Shown piece by piece: positions 54,441 through 64,000 of a stretch of DNA of 64,000 nt; position 1 is the first letter of the stretch, and each line of letters starts with the position of its first letter. Source of the stretch: Diphasiastrum complanatum (Eukaryota > Streptophyta > Lycopodiopsida > Lycopodiales > Lycopodiaceae). The stretch is taken from the NCBI GenBank assembly GCA_029204225.1, contig CM055100.1, forward strand, positions 50,688,606 through 50,752,605. The letters are read 5' to 3'. Both the position numbers and the translations under genes were made by a program. The notes below the pieces were generated by a model. It was not told the DNA's origin, ran no database searches, and saw nothing but the letters and a program-made list of their open reading frames with translations.

Positions 54441-54972
54441 TTTAACAGTCACTCACTCATCACATTGGATTATAGCATTCCTTGGCAGAAGTAAGCATAT
54501 ATAGTCAACTAGAAACAAAGACAATACTCAGACTGGCTCTCAAAGGTCTGAGATTCTACTTACAAGCTATGTCTCACATCCTATCCTCACATCAATTGTC
54601 TAAACAGTGTATCAGGTCATGGAGGATGAAACTTCTCCTTACACATTAACTGATAGATTCATAACAAAAGAGAGAGGAGCTAATAACTAGAAAATAACCG
54701 AGTAGCAGCTTTTGCATAAACTCATTCTCACAATTTTTAGGAAACCCAGCACACTGAGCATTTTTTTGAAACACAACTCTCAACTCATTTTCTCATAGTT
54801 GAAAAAATAGGTACACCAAAAGGTCAGCATAAGATGGCATTCTTGTCATTAACTTGAAATCCCCACCATGGCTACATCACAGGGCAGTGCTAAAAGGTGT
54901 TTTTGGATCATGAATACAAGTAGCAATGACAACATTTTTCAGCAAGAGAACCAGCAAAACTCTCTAAAAAAA
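54441..54972. other. No gene seen
   Basis: AT-rich sequence without a supported frame or repeat. Confidence 0.4.
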
Positions 54973-54996
54973 ACTCTCTCTCTCTCTCTCTCTCTA
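54973..54996. repeat. (CT)n microsatellite
   Basis: About a dozen CT dinucleotides between AAAAAAA and ACAGG. Confidence 0.9.
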
Positions 54997-56160
54997 CAGG
55001 CATGTCCAATTCGTTTCTTATAGAGCTAAAGTCTTTGCCATTTCTTCACATTGCCATTTTGCCACTTTTCCCATCCTCTACAACAACCTTTCAAAAGTCA
55101 TAAAATGTGATTTGATTTTTTATCCCATGTGCTTAATTGAAAAGCCCATGACTATTTGCTTTTAGGCCTATGGTAGCTAGATGAAGGCCCTCTTAAAGTG
55201 CCAATAACCTTGAGTTTCCCACTATGAACCCTTTTCCCTTTGGCTAGCATTAAAGGAATGTTAGGCTTCTTTCTCCATGTGCCCATTAGAAGTTCACCTT
55301 ACAAAGTCACATGTCTATTGCTTATGTCATATGGGCTTTTTGCTAAACTAATTCCACAATTAAAAGCCCTCCTTGCTTTTGCATTAAAAGTGCCTTGGCT
55401 CTCTTAGCATGTGGTTAATGGAGTTAGCCTTACAGGTGTTACATGGCTGATCCTTCTAGCCCTTGGTCATGGTTTCTTTGGCCATCAATTAGGTTCTTCT
55501 TTCCATTTGACCTTCTCTTTGCTTTTGCATTTTGTGGATCTTCTAACCTTAGCCTTTCTCGATTTTTGATTTGTAATTCCGCATTTTTGGTGACTGAGCC
55601 CCCTCAAGGAGGGGGTGTTTGCTAGCCCAAAGGAAGCGGTGAAGGAGAGAAACCGTGGAGGGCTTTGGTGGCGACAAAGATGGAAGAGAAAAAGACTAGA
55701 TAGGCAGCTAGTATATGACGGAAAACTATAACCCTAGATGCAAAAGACATGAAGTGGGAGTCCTAGAGGGCTAGCTTACGGACAAAAGATTGAACGAACC
55801 AGTTAGAGCGTTGACTACTAGAGAGGTGTAGGCTACAAAGGGTCTCGAGAAGTCGTGTGACCATACCATGGGGCACAACTCGAATGTCGAAACCTTGGGA
55901 GGGCGATGGGGAGCAACAACTTGAAGCTCAGACTTTTCCATATTATCTAATGAGCTGGGTAGATGACATTTTGCCGGTAAAGAGACATAGGCCTCATGAC
56001 TTTTTACCGAGCAGAATGTCATTTGCCAAGGCTCATTCCATTGGGTAAAGGATAGTGGCTGATTTTTCACATAGAATATGCATTAGAAGCTGAGCTTTTT
56101 TCACAAAACCATTATGAAACATAATTTGCAAATCAAAACATAATCACGCCTGAAAATGGT
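54997..56160. other. No gene seen
   Basis: Neither strand shows a recognisable protein. Short frames near 55443-55625 (Phe-rich) and 55771-56070 have no motif. There are no LTR or primer-site signals. Confidence 0.4.
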
Positions 56161-56164
56161 GGGT

Positions 56165-56372
56165 TGGCCCTTGTGCTTTTTAGGCAGCCATCAACTATAT
56201 TTACTTATTCAAAGGGGACAAAGAGCAGTAGCAAAATTAGGATCACCATAAGCCGTTGTCACATATAATGCTTCTTGGTTTTCAAAGGGAGGCTCGAACC
56301 TCAAACCTGAGACCAAAGAAACTTTGGACGACAAGGTAACCAACTCGAGTTAGCTCAGCCAACCTATAATGA
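56165..56372 (-). mobile_element. tRNA-derived SINE-like element
   Basis: The minus strand from about 56370 has a pol III A-box-like GAGCTAACTCGAGTTGGTTA (56355-56336) and, some 40 bases on, a B box GGTTCGAGCC (56300-56291), the internal promoter spacing of tRNA-derived SINEs. The tail toward 56165 (TTTGTCCCCTTTGAATAAG) is not a clean poly-A or poly-T. No target duplication could be fixed. It could be a decayed tRNA-like relic. Confidence 0.45.
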
Positions 56373-56598
56373 CTCACTTTGCTAAGATGCACCTTCATGG
56401 GCGAGATAACTCGTGGCAGCATGCTGCTCTAGACACGACGCTTTGGCATGCACCTCTCTCTTCGATCGATCGGTCGATCGATACATCGATGGATTCCCTA
56501 CCCATGTCAGAATTCAGTTTATCAATGTGATTAGCTCGATATATCTATCTTATTACTGTCTGCACGCACAGATTTAGTACATACTAGGTACAGGCTAA

Positions 56599-56772
56599 CT
56601 GATCATCCATCAACCTCAGCTTGCTTGCTGATCTGCAGGATTTACTATTCCATCTGGTGGGCAAGCCACAGCAGATTGATTGATCATCCCCCAACCTCTG
56701 CAGCTTGCTGCTAATTATATGCAGGATTTGCTTCTCCATCCGGTGTTGAGAGCCACAGCAGATTGATCTGGT
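56599..56772. repeat. 85-bp tandem duplication upstream of the DUF7733 gene
   Basis: Two imperfect copies share ATCATCCMYCAACCTC, GCAGGATTT (56636 and 56721) and GCCACAGCAGATTGAT. They end about 55 bp before the start codon, so they lie in the probable 5' UTR or core promoter. Confidence 0.75.
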
Positions 56773-56826
56773 GATCCCCAGGAGTACCCCATCTGATCAG
56801 AGGAAGCAAAATTGTTTGGATTGATC

Positions 56827-57822
56827 ATGTCTGGAGCTACGTTAGCGGCTGGGCCAAGGCTGGCCACCATGGACACACGAGCGCCGGGGGAGTTGAGACA
56901 GAAGGTGAAGTATGCGGGCACTCTGGGAGGAGTCATGGGGTCGCTGCGTGTGATCGAGCTGCAGCTGGTTGCATTCATCGTTGTGTTTTCTGCCAGTGGG
57001 CTCGTCCCTCTTGTTGATCTGCTCTTTCCGGTGTTTGCTTCCCTCTACGCCTTCGCCCTGGCTGTGTTGGTTTTTCCCTCTCCCAACAATGCCCCCCCTC
57101 CGGATCTGTTTAAAGGCAATCGCTTGTTCCAGCTTTACGTTATCCTGGGCACGATCATCGGTTTATTTCTGCCTCTGGCCTACGTGCTGGGCGGATTCGC
57201 GAGAGGAGACCAGCCGGCTGTGCGCGCAGCCACCCCTCACCTTTTCCTGCTTTCCTTTCAGATCTTGAGCGAAAATTTGATACGAGGGTTAAAAATATTC
57301 TCTCTTCCAGTTCGAGCGCTGGTTCCAATCCTCTACAATGCACGCCGACTCATATCACTTTCGGATTGGCTGCAAGCTACATTCCTCAATGCCAAACTGC
57401 CTTCTAATCCCAGGTTTCAGGTGAGGCTTGAAAGCATATAGGTAACAAGTTATATGGGCAGTCTAAAGCAAGAATAAGCTGAATTTTTGCCTGCGTCAAT
57501 GTGTCTTAGATGATAACGACCTTTGCTCTATTGGCCTAGAACCTCGGTATAGTCTGTGTCTGAGTGCTGCCTGTGTGTGTATCAGGATGTGGCATGGATG
57601 TGGTTTGGGAGGTGCCTTTCAGCTGCGAACTTCCTCTACTTTAGTGCCAATCTGTTGGCCTTCCTGCTGCCTTTGTTTCTGCCAAGAGCATTTGAGCGCT
57701 ATTTCAAAGAGAGAGATCAGGCAGCAGCTAAAGAGACGAGCTCAAGTGCAGGAGTGCAAAAGAATGTGAACAAGTCTTCCGCAACTAAGCAACACCCTCA
57801 ACTGCAAAAGAAAAATTCTTAG
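56827..57822 (+). CDS. DUF7733-family plant membrane protein, two exons, 276 aa
   Basis: Exon 1 is 56827-57420 and exon 2 is 57586-57822; GT (57421) and AG (57585) borders leave the frame in phase 0 and give 276 residues. MSGATLAAG is the first ATG after in-frame sequence with no other ATG; the frame is open further upstream but without a start. The body has LVAFIVVFSASGLVPL, FASLYAFALAVLVFP, LYVILGTIIGLFLPLAYVL and HLFLLSFQILSE as membrane segments, then SLPVRALVPILYNARR and, in exon 2, GRCLSAANFLYFSANLL and LLPLFLPRAFERYF, with a Lys/Gln/Ser-rich tail. This pattern matches the DUF7733 proteins of land plants, whose function is unknown. Its base composition is clearly GC-richer than its surroundings, and it shows no break, so it is probably a live host gene. 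Confidence 0.9.
57421..57585 (+). other. Intron of the DUF7733 gene
   Basis: 165 bp, starting GTGAGG and ending GTATCAG, with a pyrimidine- and TG-rich 3' part. Joining the exons restores PRFQ-DVAWMWFG in frame. Confidence 0.85.
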
Positions 57823-58192
57823 ATTCTACCTCTTTGTTGTGTACATTTTAAACAAGAATCACACAATTATATCAATACTTCGTTATACAAATTTTCGTTT
57901 TTTTAAAGTTTTGCCATGATAGTGATGATTTGCTAGAGCTTTGAGCTCTCGATGCCAAGGAGAACTTTAGAAGGGAATTGGGTTCCTTTCTACATGGAAA
58001 TCTTTCTAAAATGGCAATCTTTCTTTTTCATTTTCCATCAATTTGAATGCTTGATAATGTGCTCTTTTTTACTCGCATAGAGGGACCATAGCAATGAGTT
58101 TGTCGCCTTGGGCATTCATAAGAAGCATTTAGAGAAAAAATGTGTATATAACTATCAAAGTGGATTCTTCTTGCATTCCCCAACTCATATTT
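57823..58192 (+). other. 3' flank of the DUF7733 gene
   Basis: Presumed 3' UTR and flank. No canonical AATAAA is seen. A copia LTR begins within about 370 bp of the stop codon. Confidence 0.5.
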
Positions 58193-59035
58193 GTTGAAAT
58201 TGTCACTTCCAACTTCATGAAATTTGATCAATCATGAGATCTATGTTCATGTCTCACACGTGTGGAGCCTGCTCCCACGTGTGAAAGGATGTATATAAAG
58301 TACTTGTAGATAGTGAGATCATCTTGGTTCAATCTATGCAAGTGTGAACATGATTTGTGCCTAGAATCTAAGAAAAAGTCACTTTGACCAATTTCCATGT
58401 AATTAGCTTTCACTTCCATGTGAATGAGTAAATGTGCTCCCACATGTCAAGTTGTTGTTCACACGTGTGGATCAGGTTATAGAGGATAAGATTTAGATAT
58501 TCCACTAGATAATATTTTATAGGGAATATCCCTACTTTTGTGGAAGACTAGTTTTTTGGTTTCTACCTAATGAGATGAGTCAACTTTGAATAATGAGCAT
58601 ATTTGGCTCCTATTGATGGATCTAGATGACTAGGCACTCTTCACACGTGTGAAGGCCTGTTGGACAGTACACAGCTCATGGATGTACTGGATCTATAAAG
58701 AGAAACCATTTCAATATGAAGTTGATGAGAGATTTTCAATCTAGCATTTTGCCTGTGATTCACACATTTGTCTTGTGATTTTATGCTTAGAATGCCATCT
58801 AAAGTTAATGTACTTTGCTCTCTGGTCATAGTACATATAGTGGTTGTATTCCACGTGTGAGGCCGCCCTTGATGATTATTGATGCTTACATTGGTTGATC
58901 TTGCGAAATAGTTGCTGATGTATGTGTAGATCAAGATTTAGTCAATAGTTTTTGATAGATCAAAGATCTGGAAATCAACAACTCCTGTAGATTGATTAAG
59001 TAATCAATCATTGTTCTTTTTCTGAAAAATTCACA
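58193..59035 (+). repeat. Copia 5' LTR (family A) downstream of the gene
   Basis: The right end AAAAATTCACA is fixed by the primer site at 59036. The left end near TGTTGAAATTG (58193) is uncertain. It contains three CACACGTGTG palindromes (58255-58264, 58460-58469, 58642-58651), further CCACGTGTGA variants near 58284 and 58851, and a TATA box GTATATAAAG at 58291-58300 just after the first pair. Confidence 0.75.
58290..58300 (+). promoter_or_regulatory. LTR TATA box
   Basis: GTATATAAAG lies a few bases downstream of CACACGTGTG and CCACGTGTGA, an arrangement fitting a core promoter with proximal G-box-like sites. Confidence 0.55.
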
Positions 59036-59047
59036 TGGTATCAAGCC
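59036..59047 (+). other. Primer binding site
   Basis: TGGTATCAAGCC directly follows the LTR. It differs from the usual GAGC by one base. Confidence 0.8.
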
Positions 59048-59626
59048 TAGTATCAAGAGGCATGTAATGATCCATTAATCAATTGATAAATCATTGTCAA
59101 AGTGTTGATCTGGTTTAATCTTGTGTGGGCGAGCTCTATGAGAGTGATAGCATCGTTTTGGTCAAAATGAATTTGTGGGCTGCAGGTGTATTGTCCACAT
59201 GTGTGAAACTGTACAACCACCTTCAAATCAAGTTCCTATAGTGTTTTTGATCCAAAAATTAGCATACTAGTCCAAAATTTATGCTTTTTAGTGCATTGTC
59301 TAGATCTAGGTTCAATCCATTAAATGATAATGATCAAATAGAGGTTTGAGTCATTGAAGAATTTCATTTTGAAGCATTAGATCAGATCATTAAGCCTGAT
59401 TTGTTCAGATCTTAGTGTGTGAAAAGAAATCAAGCTAAAAGGTGCTAGAATCAATCTTTGAGCGTGTGTTTTGCTAGGAATTTTTGGATAGATCTATTAT
59501 ACCATCATCCAAGCTTAAGCTAGGTTGATTGGGCCAAGATTAGAAGCTTCATAGAAAGCTAGAAATCTATCTTAGATCATTTTTATTCAAGAGAGATTTG
59601 TGCATCTCGTAGGCAAACCATTCAAT
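59048..59626 (+). other. Non-coding leader of the right-hand copia element
   Basis: AT-rich leader between primer site and gag ATG. CCACATGTGTGAAACTGTAC near 59195 is a variant of the LTR palindrome with its usual GTAC neighbour. Confidence 0.6.
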
Positions 59627-62575
59627 ATGTCATCCATGTGAGGTTTTTTGTTAGAATCTATTGAGAGGCTAACTTCATCAAACTATTCCATTTGGAAAGT
59701 CAGGATGGAATCACTATTTGTAATCCATGCCCTCTATGACATTGTTCTTGGAGTTGAGGAAGAGCCTCAAGCTGCCCAAGAACAATTAAAATACAAGAAG
59801 AGAGCTAGATTAGCCTTGCATTGCTTAAAGATGAATGTAAGCAATGACCTCTTGAAGGGGGTAGCTTCTTGTGCCTCATCCAAAGAGGCTTGGGATTCAT
59901 TGAAGGGTATCTATGAATTCAACAACACCTCAAAAGTACTCATGATAAGGAATCAAGTTCTCCAAAGCATGAAGGGAGGTGGAGAAAGTGGACAAGAATA
60001 TGTCCTAAGGATAAAGTCGTTAAACAAAGAATTGGGATCTATTGGAGATAAGATCCAAGATAATGAACTAGTACAAGTGATTTTGAATGGACTAGATGAT
60101 GAGTTCACTAATCTAGTCCAATATTTTGCTATTCAGGACCAACTTCCTTCTATAGATAAGTTGCATAATGTTCTTGTGGCCGAGGAGAGTAGGATTCTAC
60201 ACCTCAAGGCAAGAATGGGGTCTATGTCACTACATGGTGGTGATGGAAAAGCAAACTTCACATCAAAGGGCAAGAAAAAGAATAATCCATTAAAGAAGAA
60301 CCAAGGCAAGGAGGCCGAGGTCAAGGATGGTGGATCTACCTCCAAAGGGAAGATCAAGAACAAAGCTAAGCTAAAGTGTTTCTTTTGTGGAAAGAAAGGA
60401 CAGTTTGCTTCTGAATGCTATAAGAAGAAGAACCAAGGCAATTAGGATCATGGAAATCTTGCACAAGAGGAGGATGGAGAGGATGGCTTCAACACATCCT
60501 TGATGGTAGCATCTACACCAACATCAAGCAAAGAGAGATGGTGGATTGATAGTGGGGCTAGTTCTCACATGTCATTCAACAAGCAGTACGTTTCTACTTT
60601 ACTTTCTTGTAATGATTCTAAGAAATTAATCTACACTGCTAGTGGTCAAAAATGTAAGATAGATGACATAGGATCTATTCCATTATGCTTAGGATCATCT
60701 AAGAGGATAGATCTTGATAATGTTTTGTATGTTCCATCCATTACAAAAAACATGACTCAAGTGGAGCTTTGGCACAAAAGATTAGGCCATTCTAATCTTC
60801 AATCAATTAAGTCCATGGCATCAAAGGAGCTAGTTCTCGCCCTACCAAGATCATTCACAAAGTGTGGCAAAGTGTGTGAGGCATGTGGCCTTGCAAAGTC
60901 ACACAAGACATCCTACAAGAGATCTTTGACAAGATCTACCTCATCCTTGGATCTTATTCATTCAGATGTACATGCTTTTTCTCATGAAAGTAATGGAGGT
61001 GCCTTAATGTATGTGACTTTCATAGATGATTGTACTAGATTCACTTGGATTAAATTATTGTCTAAGAAAAGCCTTGTATATGAAGCTTTTGTGAAGTTTA
61101 AGTCTCTAGTGGAAAAACAACTTAGTTCTTGCATTAAAGTTCTAAGATGTGATAATGAAGGAGAATATATCTCCAACAAGATGAGAGACTTTTGTGAGAT
61201 CAATGGCATTAAGAGAGAGCTTACTTGTTCCTACACCCCCCAACAAAATGGGGTGGTCGAGGAAAAAAATAGGAGCCTATGTGAATGTGCAAAGTCCTTG
61301 AGGCTTGATGCATCTCTACCCATCTCATTTTGGGGAGAGGCCATAACTTGCTAACTTTTTATGTAATAGGCTTCCTAGTAGTGCTATCGGTGGGATCTCA
61401 CCATATCAAGCTTTGTTTGGCAATAAGCCCAATGTAAAAGACTTTAAAGTATTTGGATGTGTTTGTTATCTCCACATTCCTTTGGAAACTAGAAGGAAAG
61501 AAGATGCAACTTCCTTCAAAGGAATATTTGTAGGCTATAGTTGAAATAGCAAAGGATATAGGATATTTGATCCTATTTCAAAGAAAGTAAAAGCTAGCAA
61601 GGATGTCTTGTTTGATGAATCTCAAAGTTACAAGTTGTCTCCAAATTCATCTAATCTCTTAGGTGATGAAGATCTTGCAACACCCAAGGAGGAGCCTCTT
61701 GAAAATGATCATTTGGAAGATCAAAATCAAGTGCCAAAGGAGCCAAGAAGATCCACAAGGAGCAAGGTCGAGCCTTCAAGGCTCACGTACTTTGAAAAAG
61801 AAAAGCAAAGGGAAGACACATCTCCTTCTATCTCTTACTCTTTTCTAACCACAATGCTTGAAGAGCCATCATGTTATGAAGATGCAAGTAGATCACAAGT
61901 TTGGAGAGATGCAATGCAAGTAGAGTTTGATGCTTTGATAGATAATCAAACTTGGAATCTTGTACACCTTCCATATGGGAAGAAGCCACTTGCATGTAAG
62001 TGGATCTATAGATTAAAGTGCAATCAAAATGGATCTATAAGTAAGTACAAAGCTAGATTGGTTGCTAAGGGGTTTCTTCAACTAAAGGCATAGATTATGA
62101 AGAAACATTTGCTCCTGTAGCAAAACTTGTAGCCATTAGATTGATCATTTGTCTTGCTACTTTATTCAAGTGGAATCTCTATCAAATGGATGTGACAAAT
62201 GGTTTTTTAATGGCTACTTGGAGGAGGAAATATACATGTTGCAACCCAAGGGCTTCATCAAGGATGGTGAGGAGGACAAGGTTTGCCACTTAAGGAAGAG
62301 CCTATATGGCTTGAAGCAAGCACCTAGAGCTTGGTACTCTAGGTTGCATGATTTTCTCTACTTTGTTGGCTTTGTAATTAGCTCTTATGGGCCTTCTTTG
62401 TACATCAAATGTAATGATGGAAAGATCATCATTTGAGTACTTTATGTTGATGATATCATATTGATAGGAAATGATGTTGAAGGCATAAGAAATGTTAAAG
62501 TTTCCTTGTCTAGTGAATTCAAGATGGTAGATCTAGGACTTCTTAAGTTCATACTTGGAATAGAAGTTACTTGAG
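59627..62575 (+). pseudogene. Right-hand family A copia gag-pol, broken
   Basis: ATG 59627 reads MSSM and then a stop where other copies have Gly, followed by FLLESIERLTSSNYSIWKVR and the complete gag to knuckle CFFCGKKGQFASEC and a stop at 60443. Protease and integrase are in frame again at 60500-61354 (WWIDSGASSHM, LWHKRLGHSNL, LIHSDVHAFSH, RCDNEGEYIS, TPQQNGVVEEKNRSL). Frameshifts separate this from integrase C-terminus and RT start (61608-62093, KYKARLVAKGF), then QMDVTN, YGLKQAPRAWYSRL and, after a stop, VLYVDDIILIGN near 62440. It ends after FILGIEV at 62575, where a second copy of the linker begins. Most motifs survive, but at least five breaks disable it. Confidence 0.85.
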
Positions 62576-62593
62576 GTAGTGATTCATTTTGTG

Positions 62594-63120
62594 GAAGATC
62601 AAGCTCAAGGCCAAGGAGATCCACAAGGAACAAGGTCGAGCCTTCAAGGCTCACTTACTTTGAGAAAGGAAAGCAAAGGCAAGACACAAATCCTTCTACC
62701 TCTTACTCTTTTCTAACCACAATGCATGAAGAGCCATCATGTTATGAAGATGCTAGTAGATCACAAGTTTGGAGAGATGCAATGCAAGTAGGGTTTGATG
62801 CTTTGGTAGATAATCAAACTTGGAATCTTGTACGCCTTCCATATGGGAAGAAGCCACTTGCATGTAAGTGGATTTATAATAGAATAAAGTACAATAAAGA
62901 TGGATCTATAAGTAAGTACAAAGCTAGACTTGTTGCTAAGGTTCTTCAAACTAAAGACATAGATTATGAAGAAACATTTGCACCTATAGAAAAGCTTGTA
63001 ACTATCAGAATGATCATTTGTATGCTACTTTGTTCAAGTGGGATCTCTATCAAATGGATGTGACCAATGCATTTTTGAATGACTACTTGGAGGAGGAAAT
63101 ATTCATGTTGCAATCCGAGG
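62594..63120 (+). pseudogene. Second copy of copia integrase-RT linker and RT start
   Basis: The sequence restarts at RPRRSTRNKVEPSRLTYFEK, a repeat of 61740 onward at a distance of 868 bp, and proceeds through EEPSCYEDASRSQVWRDAMQ, KYKARLVAK and TKDIDYEETFAP to WRRKYS in a shifted frame. It differs from the first copy at many residues, so the two are old paralogous copies brought together rather than a fresh duplication. It is interrupted at 63126 by a solo LTR and resumes at 63600. Confidence 0.8.
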
Positions 63121-63599
63121 GCTTCTGTTATGTACCATAACAATACGCCCTTCAATGATGGCCTCGCAAGGGGCATGACACAGGACTGGAGTTATCGACA
63201 TGTCTAGGTGCCATGTGTCACCATCCTAGGTGGTCACGTGTCGCCAGCAGGACTGTGCTTGATGGGACCCACTGTGGTATGCCTATATAGTGGTGGGCTT
63301 TCCCTCTTTCCATTCACTTAGTCTACCCAAGAGTTGGTGGATGGAGAGCACGTGTATGACCCAGGATGTATCTCTAGGCTAGGAGATGTGTGCTAGTGAG
63401 AGCCGAGCGCGATGGTTGGTGGTATGGGACGCCAATTATTGTAGGAGGCTTGATCGGGCATGATTATGTCGATTGCTCCAGAGCATGGGGGTGGGTCGGT
63501 TGTGACCCTATAGTTGGGCGGTTAAGGTGCGTCATCACTGGTATGGGGTGTGCGGAACCTTCAGGGCAGTTGATGATCCTAGGGAGTTGTAATAGCTTC
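63121..63599 (+). mobile_element. Solo LTR with GCTTC target duplication
   Basis: A 469-bp insertion (63126-63594) with TG...TA ends (TGTTATGTACC...GTTGTAATA), flanked by GCTTC at 63121-63125 and 63595-63599. Removing it restores the RT frame GFIKDG. It begins with the inverted pair GTTATG/CATAAC, has a TATA-like CCTATATAGTGG near 63282 and is GC-richer than its surroundings. No internal region and no related copy were seen in the window. The family cannot be named; the TGTTA start is common in Ty3/gypsy LTRs. Confidence 0.75.
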
Positions 63600-64000
63600 A
63601 TCAAGGATGGTGAGGAGGACAAGGTTTTCCATTTGAAGAAGAGCCTATATGGCTTGAAGCAAACACCTAGAGCTTGGTACTCTAGGTTGCATGATTTTCT
63701 GTACTCTCTTGGCTTTGTGATTAGTTCTTATCAACCTTCTTTGTACATCAAGTGTAATGAGGTAATATCATCATTTTAGTTTTTTATGTTGATGATATCA
63801 TATTGACAGGAAATGATGGTGAAGACATAAGAAAAGTTAAAGTTGCATTGTCTAGTGAATTCAAGATGGTAGATCTAGGACTTCTAAAGTTCATACTTGG
63901 AATAGAAGTTTCTAGAGGTAGTGATTTCACTTTTATAAGTCAATCAAAGTATGCTACTTCCATTAAAGCTTAGAGGCTCTTTAATCTATTTGAAAATCAC
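63600..64000 (+). pseudogene. Copia RT continuation, cut by window edge
   Basis: It continues the second RT copy: FIKDGEEDKVFHLKKSLYGL, PRAWYSRLHDFLYSLGFV, a frameshift near 63770, then VDDIILTGND, FKMVDLGLLKFILGIEVSR and FISQSKYATS before a stop near 63970. The YVDD core is kept in the shifted frame. Confidence 0.8.

Noticed and set aside
54089-54445. 118-codon plus-strand frame
   Set aside because: It is antisense to the PP2C-kinase fragment, whose motifs lie on the minus strand.
56291-56355. A tRNA gene
   Set aside because: A and B box motifs exist, but no cloverleaf with acceptor stem and anticodon arm could be formed.

Overview
The window is a repeat-rich, AT-rich stretch of nuclear DNA from a land plant. 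Evidence for this is the nested Ty1/copia elements with plant-type tRNA-Met primer sites, a two-exon gene of the plant DUF7733 membrane-protein family, and a fragment of the plant PP2C/cyclic-nucleotide-kinase fusion gene. The insertion density suggests a large genome, but fern, lycophyte, bryophyte and seed plant cannot be separated from the sequence. There is one clear intact host gene (56827-57822); almost everything else is retroelement. Three copia groups recur. Family A has LTRs TGTKA...TTMACA, primer site TGGTATCAGAGC, protease motif WIDSGASSHM and a CACACGTGTG palindrome in the LTR. Family B has LTRs TGAAG...CTTCA, primer site TGGTATCAGAACG and TTCGCGAA in the LTR. Family C is a B relative with a different LTR. 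Layout from left: 1-3174 family A gag start and LTR remnants. 3175-4257 B1 integrase/RT. 4258-10919 the B2 5' LTR, split by a family A element with an intact 1322-codon polyprotein. 10920-11800 B2 primer site and gag. 11800-15480 GCGGT and GATCTGA minisatellites holding a small non-coding LTR element (LARD). 15837-23430 four broken family A copies. 23430-25640 AGTACCAAA repeats around an unrecognised exon-like coding remnant. 25640-34228 further family A and B copies. 34229-35274 small tandem repeats and a DUF7869-like fragment. 35275-40935 B1 and B2 3' halves. 40936-46646 a very young element here called Z. 46647-47816 rest of B2. 47817-49425 GCGGT repeats and a Ty3-type gag. 49430-53496 family C with a LARD solo LTR inside. 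53497-58190 the gene-bearing island with a PP2C-kinase fragment, a SINE-like element and the DUF7733 gene. 58193-64000 another family A element with an internal duplication and a solo LTR. Two results stand out. First, element Z (40936-46646) has two 865-bp LTRs that differ at one position by eye and a perfect GTGTG target duplication, so it moved recently. It encodes no RT, RNase H or catalytic integrase, only one long open frame with a zinc knuckle and a protein module of about 190 residues present twice at a 230-residue offset. Second, B1 (3175-4257 and 37660-35275) and B2 (4258-11800 and 47816-37661) are each split into two halves on opposite strands. B2 sits in B1's RT with a matching 5-bp target duplication (CTCTC) although its ends are 33 kb apart, which implies a roughly 36-kb inversion with both breakpoints in GCGGT repeats.
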